Positions 1 to 10,390 are shown, numbered from the stretch's first letter. The stretch: DNA of 64,000 bases from Nocardioides sp. R-C-SC26 (GCF_021246465.1 NZ_JAHRHK010000001.1:224060-288059), one strand, 5' to 3'. Made by a program: numbers and translations. The notes: a model not told the origin generated them from the sequence alone.

Positions 1-1304
1 GCTACGAGATCGAGCTCGGGCCCGCCGTCAAGGTCGAGAAGATCACCGGCATCCAGAAGAACATCTCCTACGCGGTCGCCTCGGCCGACGTGCGGATCCT
101 GAGTCCGATCCCCGGCAAGTCGGCGGTCGGCGTGGAGATCCCCAACCTCGACAAGGAGATCGTCTCCCTCGGCGACGTGCTGCGGTCCAACACCGCGCGC
201 TCGGACCACCACCCGATGGTCGCGGGCCTCGGCAAGGACGTCGAGGGCGGCTTCGTGGTCGCGAACCTGGCCAAGATGCCGCATCTGCTCGTCGCCGGCG
301 CCACCGGTTCAGGCAAGTCGAGCTTCATCAACTCGATGATCACCTCGGTGCTCATGCGGGCGACGCCCGACGAGGTGCGGATGATCATGGTCGACCCCAA
401 GCGGGTCGAGCTGAACGCCTACGAGGGCGTGCCGCACCTGATCACCCCGATCATCACCAACCCGAAGAAGGCCGCCGAGGCGCTGGCCTGGGTCGTGCGC
501 GAGATGGACCTGCGCTACGACGACCTGGCCAACTTCGGCTTCCGTCACATCGACGACTTCAACCGCGCCGTGCGGGCAGGCAAGGTCGAGGTGCCGCCGG
601 GTTCCGAGCGTGTCCTGGTGCCCTACCCGTATCTGTTGGTGATCGTCGACGAGCTGGCCGACCTGATGATGGTCGCGCCGCGCGACGTCGAGGACGCCGT
701 CGTCCGGATCACGCAGTTGGCGCGCGCGGCCGGTATCCACCTCGTGCTCGCCACCCAGCGCCCCTCGGTCGACGTCGTCACCGGTCTGATCAAGGCGAAC
801 GTGCCCTCGCGCCTGGCGTTCGCGACGTCCTCGCTCGCCGACAGCCGCGTCATCCTCGACCAGCCCGGTGCCGAGAAGCTCGTCGGCCAGGGTGACGGAC
901 TGTTCCTGCCGATGGGTGCCTCCAAGCCGATCCGCGTCCAGGGCTCCTGGGTCACCGAGGCGGAGATCGCCGAGGTCGTGCGGCACTGCAAGGGCCAGCT
1001 CGAGCCCAGCTACCGCGACGACGTCACGGCGCCGGCGCAGAGCAAGCGCGAACTCGACGACGACATCGGCGACGACCTGGACCTGGTCGTCCAGGCCATC
1101 GAGCTCGTCGTCTCGACCCAGTTCGGGTCGACGTCGATGCTGCAGCGCAAGCTGCGCGTCGGGTTCGCCAAGGCGGGGCGCCTGATGGACATCATGGAGA
1201 GCCGCGGCGTCGTGGGGCCCAGCGAGGGCTCCAAGGCCCGTGACGTGCTGGTCAAGCCCGACGAGATCGATGCTGTGATCATGACGATTCAGGGGGAGCT
1301 GTGA
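1..1304 (+). CDS. ftsK: DNA translocase FtsK/SpoIIIE, C-terminal part (5' truncated by window edge)
   Basis: The reading frame is open from base 3 and shows the last 433 residues of a septal DNA translocase that pumps chromosomal DNA through the closing septum. Visible are Walker A GATGSGKS (about residue 99 of the visible part), Walker [11 protein letters not shown] (about 211), the [10 protein letters not shown] segment typical of FtsK motor domains, and a C-terminal winged-helix gamma domain (about 360-425, [20 protein letters not shown]) that reads KOPS-like polarity signals. The N-terminal membrane domain lies outside the window. The stop codon overlaps the GTG of the next gene (GTGA), so the two are translationally coupled. 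Identification is secure. Confidence 0.97.
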   Translation, partial: YEIELGPAVKVEKITGIQKNISYAVASADVRILSPIPGKSAVGVEIPNLDKEIVSLGDVLRSNTARSDHHPMVAGLGKDVEGGFVVANLAKMPHLLVAGATGSGKSSFINSMITSVLMRATPDEVRMIMVDPKRVELNAYEGVPHLITPIITNPKKAAEALAWVVREMDLRYDDLANFGFRHIDDFNRAVRAGKVEVPPGSERVLVPYPYLLVIVDELADLMMVAPRDVEDAVVRITQLARAAGIHLVLATQRPSVDVVTGLIKANVPSRLAFATSSLADSRVILDQPGAEKLVGQGDGLFLPMGASKPIRVQGSWVTEAEIAEVVRHCKGQLEPSYRDDVTAPAQSKRELDDDIGDDLDLVVQAIELVVSTQFGSTSMLQRKLRVGFAKAGRLMDIMESRGVVGPSEGSKARDVLVKPDEIDAVIMTIQGEL

Positions 1305-3046
1305 ACGACCTCGAGACCTCGCAGGGCTCGGCAGGAGCCGAGACCGGTGCCACCGCCGACCTGACTCACGGCCATAGCGCGTTCGAGGACGACGCGGTCG
1401 AGATCCGCCGCGACGGACCGCTCGCCGCGCTCGTCGCCGGCGTCGCGGCCATCGTCGCCGTCGCCTACCTCCAGCGCGCCGTCGGCAGTGCGGCACCACT
1501 CGACTGGGTGATCACCCTGGGCGCCGGAGCGATCGCGGTGCTCTTCCTGCTCGTCGTCCTGGACTCCCGGCTCCCGCTGCTCGTCGTCGACGGGCACGGG
1601 CTGCGTCTGCGGCGTGGCCGCGCCTGGACCGGACTGGCCTGGTCCGACGTCGCCCGGGTGGAGCACCAGCCGCGCGAGGCGCTGCTGCGCGATGGTCGCA
1701 TCAGCGTCGTCGACGTCGCCGGCGAGCGCAGCACCGTGCGGTTGTCGATGTCGACCCGACTGATCGGCGCGAACTGGCACGAGCTCACCGAGGCGCTTCG
1801 GGAGTTCACTGCCGACGCCGTCGAGGTCGTCGAGAAGCCGGGCATCCCGACGACGCCGGTCGGTGTCGCCCAGCCGCTGGACGTCGAGATCGAGCAGGCC
1901 GAGGCCGAGCAGGCCGAGATCGAACAAGGCGCTGTCGAGGAGGACGGTACCGCGCCGTGGGACGGACACGCGGCGGCCGCCGAGGACGACGCGGCGATCC
2001 CGGCCGCCCAGCCCGCAGCCCCCGTAGCCGAGCCGACCCAGCCCCTGAGCTGGTCCGCGGCGGGGTTCGCGGCGCCGGAGGGCCAGACCGACGACGATGC
2101 GGCCGACGACGGCTCCGACGACGAGGACCGGTGGAACGGCCACGGCGACAGCGACGCGACCGCGGTGCGGCCGCCGTTGCCGGGTAGCGGGGGCCCGCGC
2201 GGTGTGATGGCCGCCCTGCAGCGCCGGGCCGGAGCGGTCACCGAACGGATCGGCCGCAGCGACGCGAGCGAGGAACTCGACGCCACCGCTGTCCGGTCCG
2301 CTGCCGACGAGCAGCCGACCGAGCAGTTCGTCGCACCCTCCGCGGTGATCGGTCCCGAACTGGCCGCGGCGCGTCTGAGGCTGGGGCTGCGCACCGAGCA
2401 GCTCGCCGAGCGCACCCGTATCCGCGTGCATGTCATCGAGGCGATCGAGGAGGACGACTTCGCCCTGTGCGGCGGCGACTTCTACGCCCGCGGGCATCTT
2501 CGCACGCTGGCCCGGGTCCTCGGACTGGACGCCGAGCCGCTCATCGCCACCTACGACGAGCGATACGCCGACGCTCCCATCGACCCTCGCTGCGTCTTCG
2601 AGGCGGAACTGGCCACCGGCCAGCACGGAGCCATCCGTGGCACTCGTGGAGGCGTGAACTGGTCGGTGCTGGTCGCCTCGGTGATGGCGGTGGTGCTGGT
2701 CTGGTCGATCGCCCGCCTGGTGATGGACTCCCCGGCCCCGGTCACCGACCAGCCCGTGCTCAACGGCTCGCCGAGCGGAAGCAAGGCCACGTTGGCCGGA
2801 GCGACGGCGAAGGTCCCGGTCTCGTTCACTGCCGAGACCGGGGGTGCGCGGGTGATCGTGCGCGATGGCCGCCAGCGCGTGGTGTTCAACGACGACCTCG
2901 CCTTCATGCAGACCGCAACGCTGAACGTGGTCCCTCCGGTCCGCATCAGGTCGAGCGACGGCGGATTGACGGTCGTCCTCGATGGCGAGCGCCAGGGAGC
3001 GCTGGGAGCGACCGGCGAGCAGGCGCAGCAGCTCTTCGTTCCCTGA
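1301..3046 (+). CDS. RodZ-like helix-turn-helix membrane protein with DUF4115-type C-terminal domain
   Basis: 581 residues starting at a GTG that overlaps the ftsK stop. N-terminal part: two hydrophobic helices (about 40-57 and 68-87), then a segment resembling a bacterial PH domain (about 92-170). A long acidic, low-complexity stretch rich in E, A and D follows (190-340). Next comes a Cro/RodZ-type HTH (about 352-420, [18 protein letters not shown]), a single membrane helix (about 452-474) and an extracytoplasmic DUF4115-like beta domain (505-580). HTH-TM-DUF4115 is the RodZ layout, whose members link cell shape proteins to the membrane; the extra N-terminal membrane/PH-like part is atypical. 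The role in cell shape or division is inferred from this layout and the ftsK neighbour. Confidence 0.85.
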   Translation: MNDLETSQGSAGAETGATADLTHGHSAFEDDAVEIRRDGPLAALVAGVAAIVAVAYLQRAVGSAAPLDWVITLGAGAIAVLFLLVVLDSRLPLLVVDGHGLRLRRGRAWTGLAWSDVARVEHQPREALLRDGRISVVDVAGERSTVRLSMSTRLIGANWHELTEALREFTADAVEVVEKPGIPTTPVGVAQPLDVEIEQAEAEQAEIEQGAVEEDGTAPWDGHAAAAEDDAAIPAAQPAAPVAEPTQPLSWSAAGFAAPEGQTDDDAADDGSDDEDRWNGHGDSDATAVRPPLPGSGGPRGVMAALQRRAGAVTERIGRSDASEELDATAVRSAADEQPTEQFVAPSAVIGPELAAARLRLGLRTEQLAERTRIRVHVIEAIEEDDFALCGGDFYARGHLRTLARVLGLDAEPLIATYDERYADAPIDPRCVFEAELATGQHGAIRGTRGGVNWSVLVASVMAVVLVWSIARLVMDSPAPVTDQPVLNGSPSGSKATLAGATAKVPVSFTAETGGARVIVRDGRQRVVFNDDLAFMQTATLNVVPPVRIRSSDGGLTVVLDGERQGALGATGEQAQQLFVP

Positions 3047-3056
3047 TGCACGTCTC

Positions 3057-3092
3057 GCGGGGGCAGGCGTGCTTTCGTCGCCTCGCCCCCGC
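3057..3092 (+). terminator. GC-rich hairpin after the RodZ-like gene
   Basis: Arms GCGGGGGCAGGCG and CGCCTCGCCCCCGC pair with one bulged C around a T-rich loop, 11 nt after the stop codon. No long T tract follows, as is usual for actinobacterial terminators. It separates the ftsK pair from rimO. Confidence 0.55.
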
Positions 3093-3113
3093 GCGCGGCA
3101 TACTCGGCTCGCT

Positions 3114-4547
3114 ATGACCACCGCATCCTCAGCCCCGACAGCGCCCGACCAGGCACCGAAGCCGGTTGCGGTCGCGATGCTGACACTCGGCTGCGCACGC
3201 AACGAGGTCGACTCCGAGGAGCTGGCCGGCCGGCTCGCCGCGGACGGCTTCGAGCTCGTGCAGGACCCGGCCGATGCCGACACCGTGGTGGTCAACACGT
3301 GCGGTTTCGTCGAGCAGGCCAAGAAGGACTCGGTCGACGCGCTGCTCGAGGCGAGTGATCTGAAGGAGAGCGGTCGGCCTCGCGCCGTCGTCGCCGTGGG
3401 ATGTCTGGCCGAGCGCTACGGCGCCGAGCTCGCCTCGTCCCTGCCCGAGGCCGATGCCGTGCTCGGCTTCGACGACTACGAGGACATCGCCGGGCGGCTG
3501 CGGTCGGTGCTCGCGGGGGAGCAGCTGCACCCGCACACGCCCCAGGACCGTCGTCTGCTGCTGCCGATCAGCCCGGCCGATCGCCAGGCCGAGGGTGCGC
3601 CCGTGGTGGCTCCCCGAGCCAGGCTGGAGAGCGGCCCGCTCGCACCGGTCAAGCTCGCGAGCGGTTGCGACCGTCGCTGCACCTTCTGCGCGATCCCGAT
3701 GTTCCGGGGCTCGTTCGTGAGCCGCCGACCCTCCGACGTGATCGCCGAGTCGCGCTGGCTCGCCTCGTCCGAGGGCGTCCGCGAGCTGTTCCTGGTCTCG
3801 GAGAACTCCACGTCCTACGGCAAGGACCTCGGCGACCTGCGCCTGCTGGAGACGATGCTGCCGGAGCTGACCGCGATCGACGGCGTCGAGCGCGTGCGTG
3901 TGTCCTACCTCCAGCCGGCTGAAACGCGGCCCGGGCTGATCGAGGCGATCGCCACCACGCCTGGTGTCGTCCCGTACTTCGATCTGTCGTTCCAGCACGC
4001 CAGCGGCCCGGTTCTGCGTCGGATGCGCCGTTTCGGCGATGCCGAGAGCTTCCTGGCCCTGCTCGAGCGCGTGCGCGACCTGTCGCCGCATGCCGGGGTG
4101 CGGTCCAACATCATCGTCGGCTTCCCCGGCGAGACCGAGGCGGACCTGCAGGTCCTGTGCGACTTCCTCGTCGAGGCTCGGATGGACGTCACCGGGGTGT
4201 TCGGGTACTCCGACGAGGACGGCACCGAGGCGGCGTCCTTCAACGACAAGGTGGACGAGGACGAGGTGCTGGCCCGCGTGCAGCACGTCTCCTCGCTGGT
4301 CGAGGAGCTCACCGCGCAGCGTGCGGAGGAGCGCATCGGCGAGCACGTCGAGGTGCTCGTGGAGTCGGTCGAGGACGGCGTCGCCGAGGGTCGTGCGGAA
4401 CAGCAGGGCCCCGAGGTCGACGGCATCACCCGGCTCACCGCCACGGTCGGTCCGGTCCCGTGGCGCGTCGGAGACCTGGTGCCCGCCGTCGTGGTGAGCA
4501 CCGAGGGCATCGACCTGGTCGCCGAGCCGACAGGAGCCGCCCGATGA
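3114..4547 (+). CDS. rimO: Ribosomal protein S12 methylthiotransferase RimO
   Basis: 477 residues; radical-SAM enzyme that adds a methylthio group to an aspartate of ribosomal protein S12. The N-terminal UPF0004 domain has the expected [11 protein letters not shown] and [11 protein letters not shown] cysteine motifs for the second 4Fe-4S cluster. The radical-SAM CxxxCxxC is in [13 protein letters not shown] (near residue 185). A C-terminal TRAM-like domain follows. ATG 3114 was chosen because it directly precedes the conserved N-terminus; an upstream in-frame extension to 2982 would run through the previous gene. The stop overlaps the ATG of pgsA (ATGA). Confidence 0.95.
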   Translation: MTTASSAPTAPDQAPKPVAVAMLTLGCARNEVDSEELAGRLAADGFELVQDPADADTVVVNTCGFVEQAKKDSVDALLEASDLKESGRPRAVVAVGCLAERYGAELASSLPEADAVLGFDDYEDIAGRLRSVLAGEQLHPHTPQDRRLLLPISPADRQAEGAPVVAPRARLESGPLAPVKLASGCDRRCTFCAIPMFRGSFVSRRPSDVIAESRWLASSEGVRELFLVSENSTSYGKDLGDLRLLETMLPELTAIDGVERVRVSYLQPAETRPGLIEAIATTPGVVPYFDLSFQHASGPVLRRMRRFGDAESFLALLERVRDLSPHAGVRSNIIVGFPGETEADLQVLCDFLVEARMDVTGVFGYSDEDGTEAASFNDKVDEDEVLARVQHVSSLVEELTAQRAEERIGEHVEVLVESVEDGVAEGRAEQQGPEVDGITRLTATVGPVPWRVGDLVPAVVVSTEGIDLVAEPTGAAR

Positions 4548-5185
4548 CCGATCCGACGAATCCGGGTGCCGCCGGCAACTCCGCGCCCAGCGGCTCGGCG
4601 CCGAGCAACCTGAACCTGCCGAATGCCCTGACGACGATGCGGATCGCGCTCGTACCCGTCTACGGCTGGTTCCTCCTGGGCCATGACCACGACAGTGTGC
4701 TGTGGCGCAGCCTGGCGTGGGTGATCTTCGCGATCGCGATGATCACCGACAAGATCGACGGCGACATCGCGCGGTCGCGCGGCCTGATCACCGACTTCGG
4801 CAAGATCGCCGACCCGATCGCTGACAAGGCGCTGACCGGCATGGCCTTCGTCGCGCTCTCGATCACCGGAGACATCTGGTGGTGGGTGACGATCCTGGTG
4901 CTCACCCGCGAGTGGTCGGTGACGTTGCTGCGCCTCTCGGTAGCCAAGCACGTGGTGATGGCTGCCAACCAGAGCGGAAAGCTCAAGACGACGCTGCAGG
5001 CGCTCGCGCTCGGCGGGATCACCCTGCCGGGCCGTCAGCTCGCGGGCTGGGCCGACGTCCCGGGCGACATCTTCTACCTCACCGCGCAGGTCCTCCTGGT
5101 CGCCGCGGTCGCGATGACGTTGTACTCCGGGTACGAGTTCTTCCGGGACTTCTGGCAGCAGCGCCGGCGCACGCCCACGCCCTGA
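4544..5185 (+). CDS. pgsA: CDP-diacylglycerol--glycerol-3-phosphate 3-phosphatidyltransferase
   Basis: 213 residues; integral membrane enzyme that makes phosphatidylglycerol phosphate from CDP-diacylglycerol and glycerol-3-phosphate. The CDP-alcohol phosphatidyltransferase signature D-x2-D-G-x2-A-R-x8-G-x3-D-x3-D is complete around [12 protein letters not shown] and [11 protein letters not shown] (about residues 68-95). Several hydrophobic helices flank it. The start codon overlaps the rimO stop by 4 nt. The rimO-pgsA order next to ftsK matches other Actinobacteria, where cinA usually follows; here no cinA is present. Confidence 0.93.
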   Translation: MTDPTNPGAAGNSAPSGSAPSNLNLPNALTTMRIALVPVYGWFLLGHDHDSVLWRSLAWVIFAIAMITDKIDGDIARSRGLITDFGKIADPIADKALTGMAFVALSITGDIWWWVTILVLTREWSVTLLRLSVAKHVVMAANQSGKLKTTLQALALGGITLPGRQLAGWADVPGDIFYLTAQVLLVAAVAMTLYSGYEFFRDFWQQRRRTPTP

Positions 5186-5304
5186 ACCGCAGCGAGACAC
5201 GCAACACGATCGTCGCCGAACGGCAACCGAGCACTAGCGCAGAAGTAGCTAGAACGGACTAGGGTCTGTGGCCCAGGTCACCTACTCGAAGGCAGGTCCG
5301 TTCC

Positions 5305-7692
5305 GTGTCCAGTCGTGCAACTCCTCCCCACGGACGGCGCCGCAGCGTCGCCCTCGTCGGGGCGGCCGTCCTGACCGCGACGGCGCTCGTGCCGGTCGCC
5401 TTCGGCGCTGCTCCGGCGCAGGCCGCCGACCCCGTGTACGTCAACATCGTGGCGACCAACGACTTCCATGGTCGTATTCGTTCCAACGGCGCCGAGGCCG
5501 GTGCCGCGGTGCTGGCAGGTGCCGTCGACCAGATGCGCACGCAGTACGCCAATACGGTCTTCGCCGCCGCAGGCGACCTCATCGGAGCCTCGACGTTCGA
5601 GTCGTTCGTGGCGAACGACAAGCCGACGATCGACGCGCTCAACGAGGCGGGTCTGGAAGTCTCGGCGGCCGGAAATCACGAGTTCGACCAGGGCTATGAC
5701 GACCTCGTCAACCGCGTCCTCAAGCCGGCCTCGGCCAGCAACCCCGACGGCGGCGCCTCCTGGAAGTACCTCGCTGCCAACGTGAAGCTGAAGTCGAACG
5801 GGAACCCGGCTCTGGATCCGACCTGGGTCAAGACCTTCAACCCCGGCAGCGCCTCGGAGGTCAAGGTGGGCTTCGTCGGAGCCGTGACCGAGCACCTGCC
5901 CGAGCTCGTCTCGCCGGCCGGCATCTCCCAGCTGCAGATCACCGACGTCGTGGCCGCGGTCAACACCGAGGCCGACGCTCTCAAGGCGTCCGGCGTCGAC
6001 ATCGTCGTCATGCTCGTCCACGAGGGTGCTCCCTCGACGAACTGCGCCACCATGGACGACGACCCGACCTCCGACTTCGGCAGCATCGTCACCGGCGTCA
6101 ACGCCAACGTCGACGCCATCGTGTCGGGGCACACCCACCTTGCCTACGACTGCTCGTTCCCCGTGGCCGCCTGGGCGGACCGCCCGGTCAAGGAGCGCTC
6201 GGTGGTCTCGGCCGGTCAGTACGGCATGAACCTGAACCGTCTGGGCTTCTCCTACGACGCGGCGGCCAACCAACTGACCGGCGTCGAGCACGAGCTGCTC
6301 GCGCTCGCCTCCTGCAACGACACCTGCCAGGCGGCTACGCCGACCTGGACCGCGAAGTTCCCCGCCGATGCGGCGACCAAGACCATCGTCGACAAGGCGG
6401 TGACCCAGGCCGACGTACTCGGCGCGGCGCCGCTCGGCAAGATCGGCGGGGCCTTCAGCCGCGCGCGCCGTCCTGCCCCGGACAACCCGCAGACGTTCGC
6501 CGAGAACCGCGGCGGCGAATCCTCGCTGGGCAACCTGGTCGCCGAGGTGCAGCGCTGGGCGACGTCGGCCACCGAGTCCGGGTCGGCCCAGATCGCCTTC
6601 ATGAATCCCGGTGGCCTGCGCGCCGACATGACCGGATCCGGTACCGACGCCTTCCCGCGGACGTTGACCTACAAGCAGGCGGCCGTGGTGCAGCCGTTCG
6701 CCAACACGTTGGTCAATATGCGGATGACCGGAGCCCAGATCGCGGCGCTGCTCGAGCAGCAGTGGCAGCCGACGGGCTCCTCGCGACCGTTCCTCCGGCT
6801 CGGCGTCTCCGAGGGCTTCACCTACACCTACGACCCGGCGGCTGCGGCCGGCTCCCGGATCACCGGGATGTGGTTGAACGGCACCGCGGTGCAGGACGCG
6901 ACGTCGTATTCGGTGACCGCGAACTCGTTCCTCGCGGCGGGTGGCGACAACTTCACGGTGTTCCGCGACGCCACCCAGATGCGCGACTCCGGCAAGGTCG
7001 ATCTCGCGGCGATGGTGGACTACCTCGCCGAGTTCGCCGACGACAACCTTCCGGTCGACTACGGTCAGCGCGCGGTCGGGGTGACCTTCCCCGCGGGTGC
7101 GCCGGCGACGTACCGGCCGGGGCAGACCGTGGCGTTCGACGTCTCCTCGCTCGCGATGAGCGGTGCCGGAGACGCGACCGACACCGAGGTCGAGGTGAAG
7201 CTCGGCGGGGTGACCCTCGGGTCGGCACCGGTGGACAACACCGTCGCCCCGGGAGCCACCGACGACGAGGCAGGCAAGGCCTCGGTCTCGGTGGTCGTGC
7301 CGGCATCGGCCGCTCCGGGCCGTCGTGCGCTGACCGTCACGGGTGCCACGACGGGTACCTCGATCACGGTCCCCATCACGATCGCCGCAGCTCCGAAGGC
7401 CGACGCGAAGATCACCGGAACGGTGACCCCGCGACGCGTGGTGGCGGGCAAGGCGCCGGTGAAGGTGACGATCAGCGTCCGCCGTGCGGGTGGCCCCGCG
7501 GCCGGCAAGGTGCTGGTGAAGTTCAACGGGAAGGTCCGCACGGTCACCCTGAAGAACGGCCGTGCCACGCTCTCGCTGGGCAAGGTCGCCAAGCCGGGTC
7601 GCAAGGTCGTCACGGTCGCCTACGCGGGCAACCAGACGACCAACGCCGCCGGCAAGCGGATCGTGTTCGTCGTCCAGCCTCGCAAGCGCTGA
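5305..7692 (+). CDS. Secreted bifunctional metallophosphatase/5'-nucleotidase (UshA-like)
   Basis: 795 residues from GTG 5305. A Sec signal peptide (about 1-39, ending APAQAA) precedes a calcineurin-like metallophosphoesterase domain (about 42-320) with ATNDFHGR, GNHEFDQG and SGHTHLAY metal-ligand motifs. A 5'-nucleotidase C-terminal domain (about 375-580) contains GNLVAEV and NPGGLR. The last 200 residues are Ig-like beta domains ending in a basic QPRKR tail. The family hydrolyses extracellular nucleotides to nucleosides and phosphate. The neighbour downstream is a secreted nuclease, so the pair could degrade extracellular DNA stepwise. A possible -10 TAGGGT at 5260-5265 lies upstream. Confidence 0.93.
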   Translation: MSSRATPPHGRRRSVALVGAAVLTATALVPVAFGAAPAQAADPVYVNIVATNDFHGRIRSNGAEAGAAVLAGAVDQMRTQYANTVFAAAGDLIGASTFESFVANDKPTIDALNEAGLEVSAAGNHEFDQGYDDLVNRVLKPASASNPDGGASWKYLAANVKLKSNGNPALDPTWVKTFNPGSASEVKVGFVGAVTEHLPELVSPAGISQLQITDVVAAVNTEADALKASGVDIVVMLVHEGAPSTNCATMDDDPTSDFGSIVTGVNANVDAIVSGHTHLAYDCSFPVAAWADRPVKERSVVSAGQYGMNLNRLGFSYDAAANQLTGVEHELLALASCNDTCQAATPTWTAKFPADAATKTIVDKAVTQADVLGAAPLGKIGGAFSRARRPAPDNPQTFAENRGGESSLGNLVAEVQRWATSATESGSAQIAFMNPGGLRADMTGSGTDAFPRTLTYKQAAVVQPFANTLVNMRMTGAQIAALLEQQWQPTGSSRPFLRLGVSEGFTYTYDPAAAAGSRITGMWLNGTAVQDATSYSVTANSFLAAGGDNFTVFRDATQMRDSGKVDLAAMVDYLAEFADDNLPVDYGQRAVGVTFPAGAPATYRPGQTVAFDVSSLAMSGAGDATDTEVEVKLGGVTLGSAPVDNTVAPGATDDEAGKASVSVVVPASAAPGRRALTVTGATTGTSITVPITIAAAPKADAKITGTVTPRRVVAGKAPVKVTISVRRAGGPAAGKVLVKFNGKVRTVTLKNGRATLSLGKVAKPGRKVVTVAYAGNQTTNAAGKRIVFVVQPRKR

Positions 7693-7701
7693 CCTAGCGC
7701 T

Positions 7702-7733
7702 GGGTGGGGCGGCGCCATCGCGCCGCCCCACCC
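7702..7733 (+). terminator. Strong terminator hairpin after the 5'-nucleotidase gene
   Basis: Perfect 13-bp inverted repeat GGGTGGGGCGGCG / CGCCGCCCCACCC with a 6-nt loop, 9 nt after the stop. No T tract follows. It isolates the nucleotidase from the nuclease gene 298 nt downstream. That gap holds only this hairpin and presumably the promoter of the next gene. Confidence 0.8.
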
Positions 7734-7990
7734 GCCGCACCTCGTCAGCGGGGTGCCGATCTCTCTCGGGCCACGTCGCTCGCTCGTCGAGCGCCGTGGG
7801 ATTGAGAAGTCCCGCCAGTAGGGCAGATGTCGGCTGGCCGCCGCCCCCGCACGCACCTGAGCACCAACTCCAGAGGTCGCCGTGCCTCCGGCACGCCTCC
7901 CTCCTCGGCGGCACTCATGCACGCACCGGAGCGACGCCCACCACGACAGCCCCTACTGCGCGACCTCAAACTCTCGGAAGGCACCACCCC

Positions 7991-10321
7991 ATGTCCCACC
8001 CCAGCACAGCCCCACGTCGCCGCCCCCGGACCGGATCCATCGCGGTGGTCGTCGTCACGGCACTCCTCTCGAGCGCGACCCTGCTCGGTCCCGCTCGCGT
8101 GGATGCCTCCGCCCCGTCCCAGGCCGCTGACGTCGTGGAGATCGCCGCCGTCCAGGGCACCGGCTCCGCCTCGCCGCTCGCAGGCGCGACCGTCACGGTC
8201 GAAGGCGTGGTCACGGCATCGTTCCCCACGGGGGGCTTCCGTGGCTTCTACCTCCAGACCGCCGGCAGCGGCGGTGAGCAGGACGCGACCCCCGGTGCCT
8301 CGGACGCCGTCTTCGTCTACACCCCGGCGCTTGCGGTCGGCGACTACCCCGAGGTCGGCGCCTCGCGCCGGGTGACCGGAGCCGTCAGCGAGTATCAAGG
8401 GCTGACCGAGATCACCGCGAGCGGAGGCTCGATCACCCCGATCCCCGATCTCGAGCCGATCACCCCGCGTGCGGTGATCCCAGGAACCGACTGCGAACTT
8501 CCCGGCGACCGCTGCCTCACCGACGCGGCCCTCGAGGCCGCCCGTGAGGCGCACGAGGGTGAGCTGTTCCTACCGCGCGGGCCGGTGACCGTGACCGACA
8601 GCTACGACGGCTCGGCCTTCCAGGCCGGTGCGTCGCCGTCCAGCGCGATGTACGGCGAGATCGGCCTGGCCGCACAGAGCGAGATCCCGCTGATCACTCC
8701 GACCGAGGTGATCGACGCCCAGGACCGCCCGGGGATCGCGGCTCGCACCGCGTACAACGATGCCCACCGCATCGTGCTCGACGACGGGTCGAGCACGAAC
8801 TACGCCACCGCCGCCGGCAGTGCGTTGCCCTACCCCTGGCTCACCCCAGACCACACCGTGCGCGTCGGGGCCGCCGTCACATTCAGCGATCCGGTGGTCC
8901 TGGACTTCCGCTTCGGCTGGAAGCTCCAACCGCAGGGCCAGGTCGTGGGCGTTCCTCGCGGCATCTCCTTCGCGCAGGACCGCGCAGCCGCCCCGGCCGA
9001 CGTCGGCGGCGACGTCGCGCTCGGCACGTTCAACGTGCTGAACTACTTCACCACGCTCGGCGTGGACCAGGACGGTGCGTGCACCGCCTACAACGACCGC
9101 ACCGGTGCTCCGATCACCGTCCGATCGTGCCCCGACGGCGGTCCGCGCGGAGCCTGGGATGCGGCGAATCTCGCCCGGCAGCAGGCCAAGATCGTGGCCT
9201 CGATCAACGCGCTCGGTGCCGACATCGTCTCGTTGGAGGAGATCGAGAACTCCGCGGTCGTCGACCGAGACGACCGCGACGAGGCGGTCGCTGCGCTGGT
9301 CGCGGCACTCAACGAGAACGCCGGGCGCGAGCGATGGCGGTTCGCGCCGTCACCGGCCGAGGTGCCCGCGAACGAGGACGTCATCCGCACGGCCTTCATC
9401 TACGATCCGTCAGCAGTCCGTCTGGTGGGTGAGTCCCAGATCCTGGGGGGAGAGGCGGCGTTCGACAACGCGCGTCAGCCGCTGGCTCAGGTGTTCGCGC
9501 CGCAGGGAGCCACCGGTCTCGACGATGCGTTCCTGGTGATCGTGAACCACTTCAAGTCCAAGGGCTCGGGCACACCGGACCCCGACGGCCAAGGCAATGC
9601 GAACGCAGACCGGGTCGCCCAGGCCGAGGCGCTCGTACGGTTCGCCGATGAAGTGGCGCGTGATCGTGGTGTCGGGCCCGTCTTCCTCACCGGCGACTTC
9701 AACGCCTACTCCGCCGAGGACCCGGTCCAGGCCATCGAGGCGGCCGGCTACACCAATCTCGAGCCGACCACCGATCCGCACGAGCGCAGCTACAGCTTCG
9801 ACGGTGCCGTGGGGTCGCTTGATCACGTCTTCGCCAACGAGGCCGCCGCGGCGCTGGTCAGCGACGTCGACATCTGGACGACCAACGCCTACGAGCCGGT
9901 CTTCTACGAGTACAGCCGATTCGACGCCAACATCACCAGGCTCTACGACGCGTCACCCTTCCGGGCCTCCGACCACAACCCGGAGATCGTCGGCATCGAC
10001 CTCCCGGGCGCGGGGTCCGAGGAGCCGCAGGAGCCGAGTCCGCCGCGGTTCGAGACGACGGTCCAGCCCGATCCGGTGCGGTGGCTGCGCCCCGTGCGCC
10101 TCCGCATCGCCGTGACGACCGAGGGTGGGCGACCGGCGTCCGGGACGGTCGTCGTCCACGATCGCCTCCTCGCACTGCGGGCACGTCTCGTCGACGGCGT
10201 CGCCCAGGTGACGTTGCCCGGCTACCTGGTGCCTGGTGCCAAGCAGGTGCGGATCCGGTACTCGGGCGACGACGAGGTGGCCGCCGGTGAGCACTCGCTG
10301 AGGTTCCGGGTGCTCCTCTGA
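7991..10321 (+). CDS. Secreted ExeM/NucH-family endonuclease
   Basis: 776 residues. ATG 7991 gives a normal Sec signal (MSHPSTAPRRRPRTG, hydrophobic core, ASAPSQAA); longer in-frame readings have no signal. An OB-fold-like N-terminal domain (about 48-330) is followed by an endonuclease/exonuclease/phosphatase domain (about 340-665) with GTFNVLNYF, SLEEIEN, LTGDFNAYS, LDHVF and the catalytic SDHNPE. An Ig-like C-terminal domain (about 685-776) ends the protein. The family comprises extracellular DNases that degrade environmental DNA and biofilm DNA. It follows a secreted 5'-nucleotidase that could use its products. No anchor motif is visible. Confidence 0.92.
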   Translation: MSHPSTAPRRRPRTGSIAVVVVTALLSSATLLGPARVDASAPSQAADVVEIAAVQGTGSASPLAGATVTVEGVVTASFPTGGFRGFYLQTAGSGGEQDATPGASDAVFVYTPALAVGDYPEVGASRRVTGAVSEYQGLTEITASGGSITPIPDLEPITPRAVIPGTDCELPGDRCLTDAALEAAREAHEGELFLPRGPVTVTDSYDGSAFQAGASPSSAMYGEIGLAAQSEIPLITPTEVIDAQDRPGIAARTAYNDAHRIVLDDGSSTNYATAAGSALPYPWLTPDHTVRVGAAVTFSDPVVLDFRFGWKLQPQGQVVGVPRGISFAQDRAAAPADVGGDVALGTFNVLNYFTTLGVDQDGACTAYNDRTGAPITVRSCPDGGPRGAWDAANLARQQAKIVASINALGADIVSLEEIENSAVVDRDDRDEAVAALVAALNENAGRERWRFAPSPAEVPANEDVIRTAFIYDPSAVRLVGESQILGGEAAFDNARQPLAQVFAPQGATGLDDAFLVIVNHFKSKGSGTPDPDGQGNANADRVAQAEALVRFADEVARDRGVGPVFLTGDFNAYSAEDPVQAIEAAGYTNLEPTTDPHERSYSFDGAVGSLDHVFANEAAAALVSDVDIWTTNAYEPVFYEYSRFDANITRLYDASPFRASDHNPEIVGIDLPGAGSEEPQEPSPPRFETTVQPDPVRWLRPVRLRIAVTTEGGRPASGTVVVHDRLLALRARLVDGVAQVTLPGYLVPGAKQVRIRYSGDDEVAAGEHSLRFRVLL

Positions 10322-10356
10322 TCCTGCTCGGTAGGCCGCCCACGTTGACGCGCCCA

Positions 10357-10390
10357 CGTTGACCCGTCTCTGTCTCAAGACGGGTCAACG
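10357..10390. repeat. 32-nt palindrome family, copy A
   Basis: Arms GTTGACCCGTCT and AGACGGGTCAAC (12 of 12 paired, plus one flanking C-G pair) around the 8-nt loop CTGTCTCA, 36 nt after the nuclease stop codon. The same arms and loop length recur twice at 27068-27144. A partial extra copy of the left edge (CACGTTGACGCGC) lies just before it at 10341-10353. It could act as a terminator, an operator or an interspersed palindromic repeat; there is no T tract. Confidence 0.85.

Noticed and set aside
1289..3322. Long minus-strand ORF (677 residues)
   Set aside because: Antisense shadow of the RodZ-like gene and rimO start; low-complexity Arg/Gly-rich translation without any family motif.
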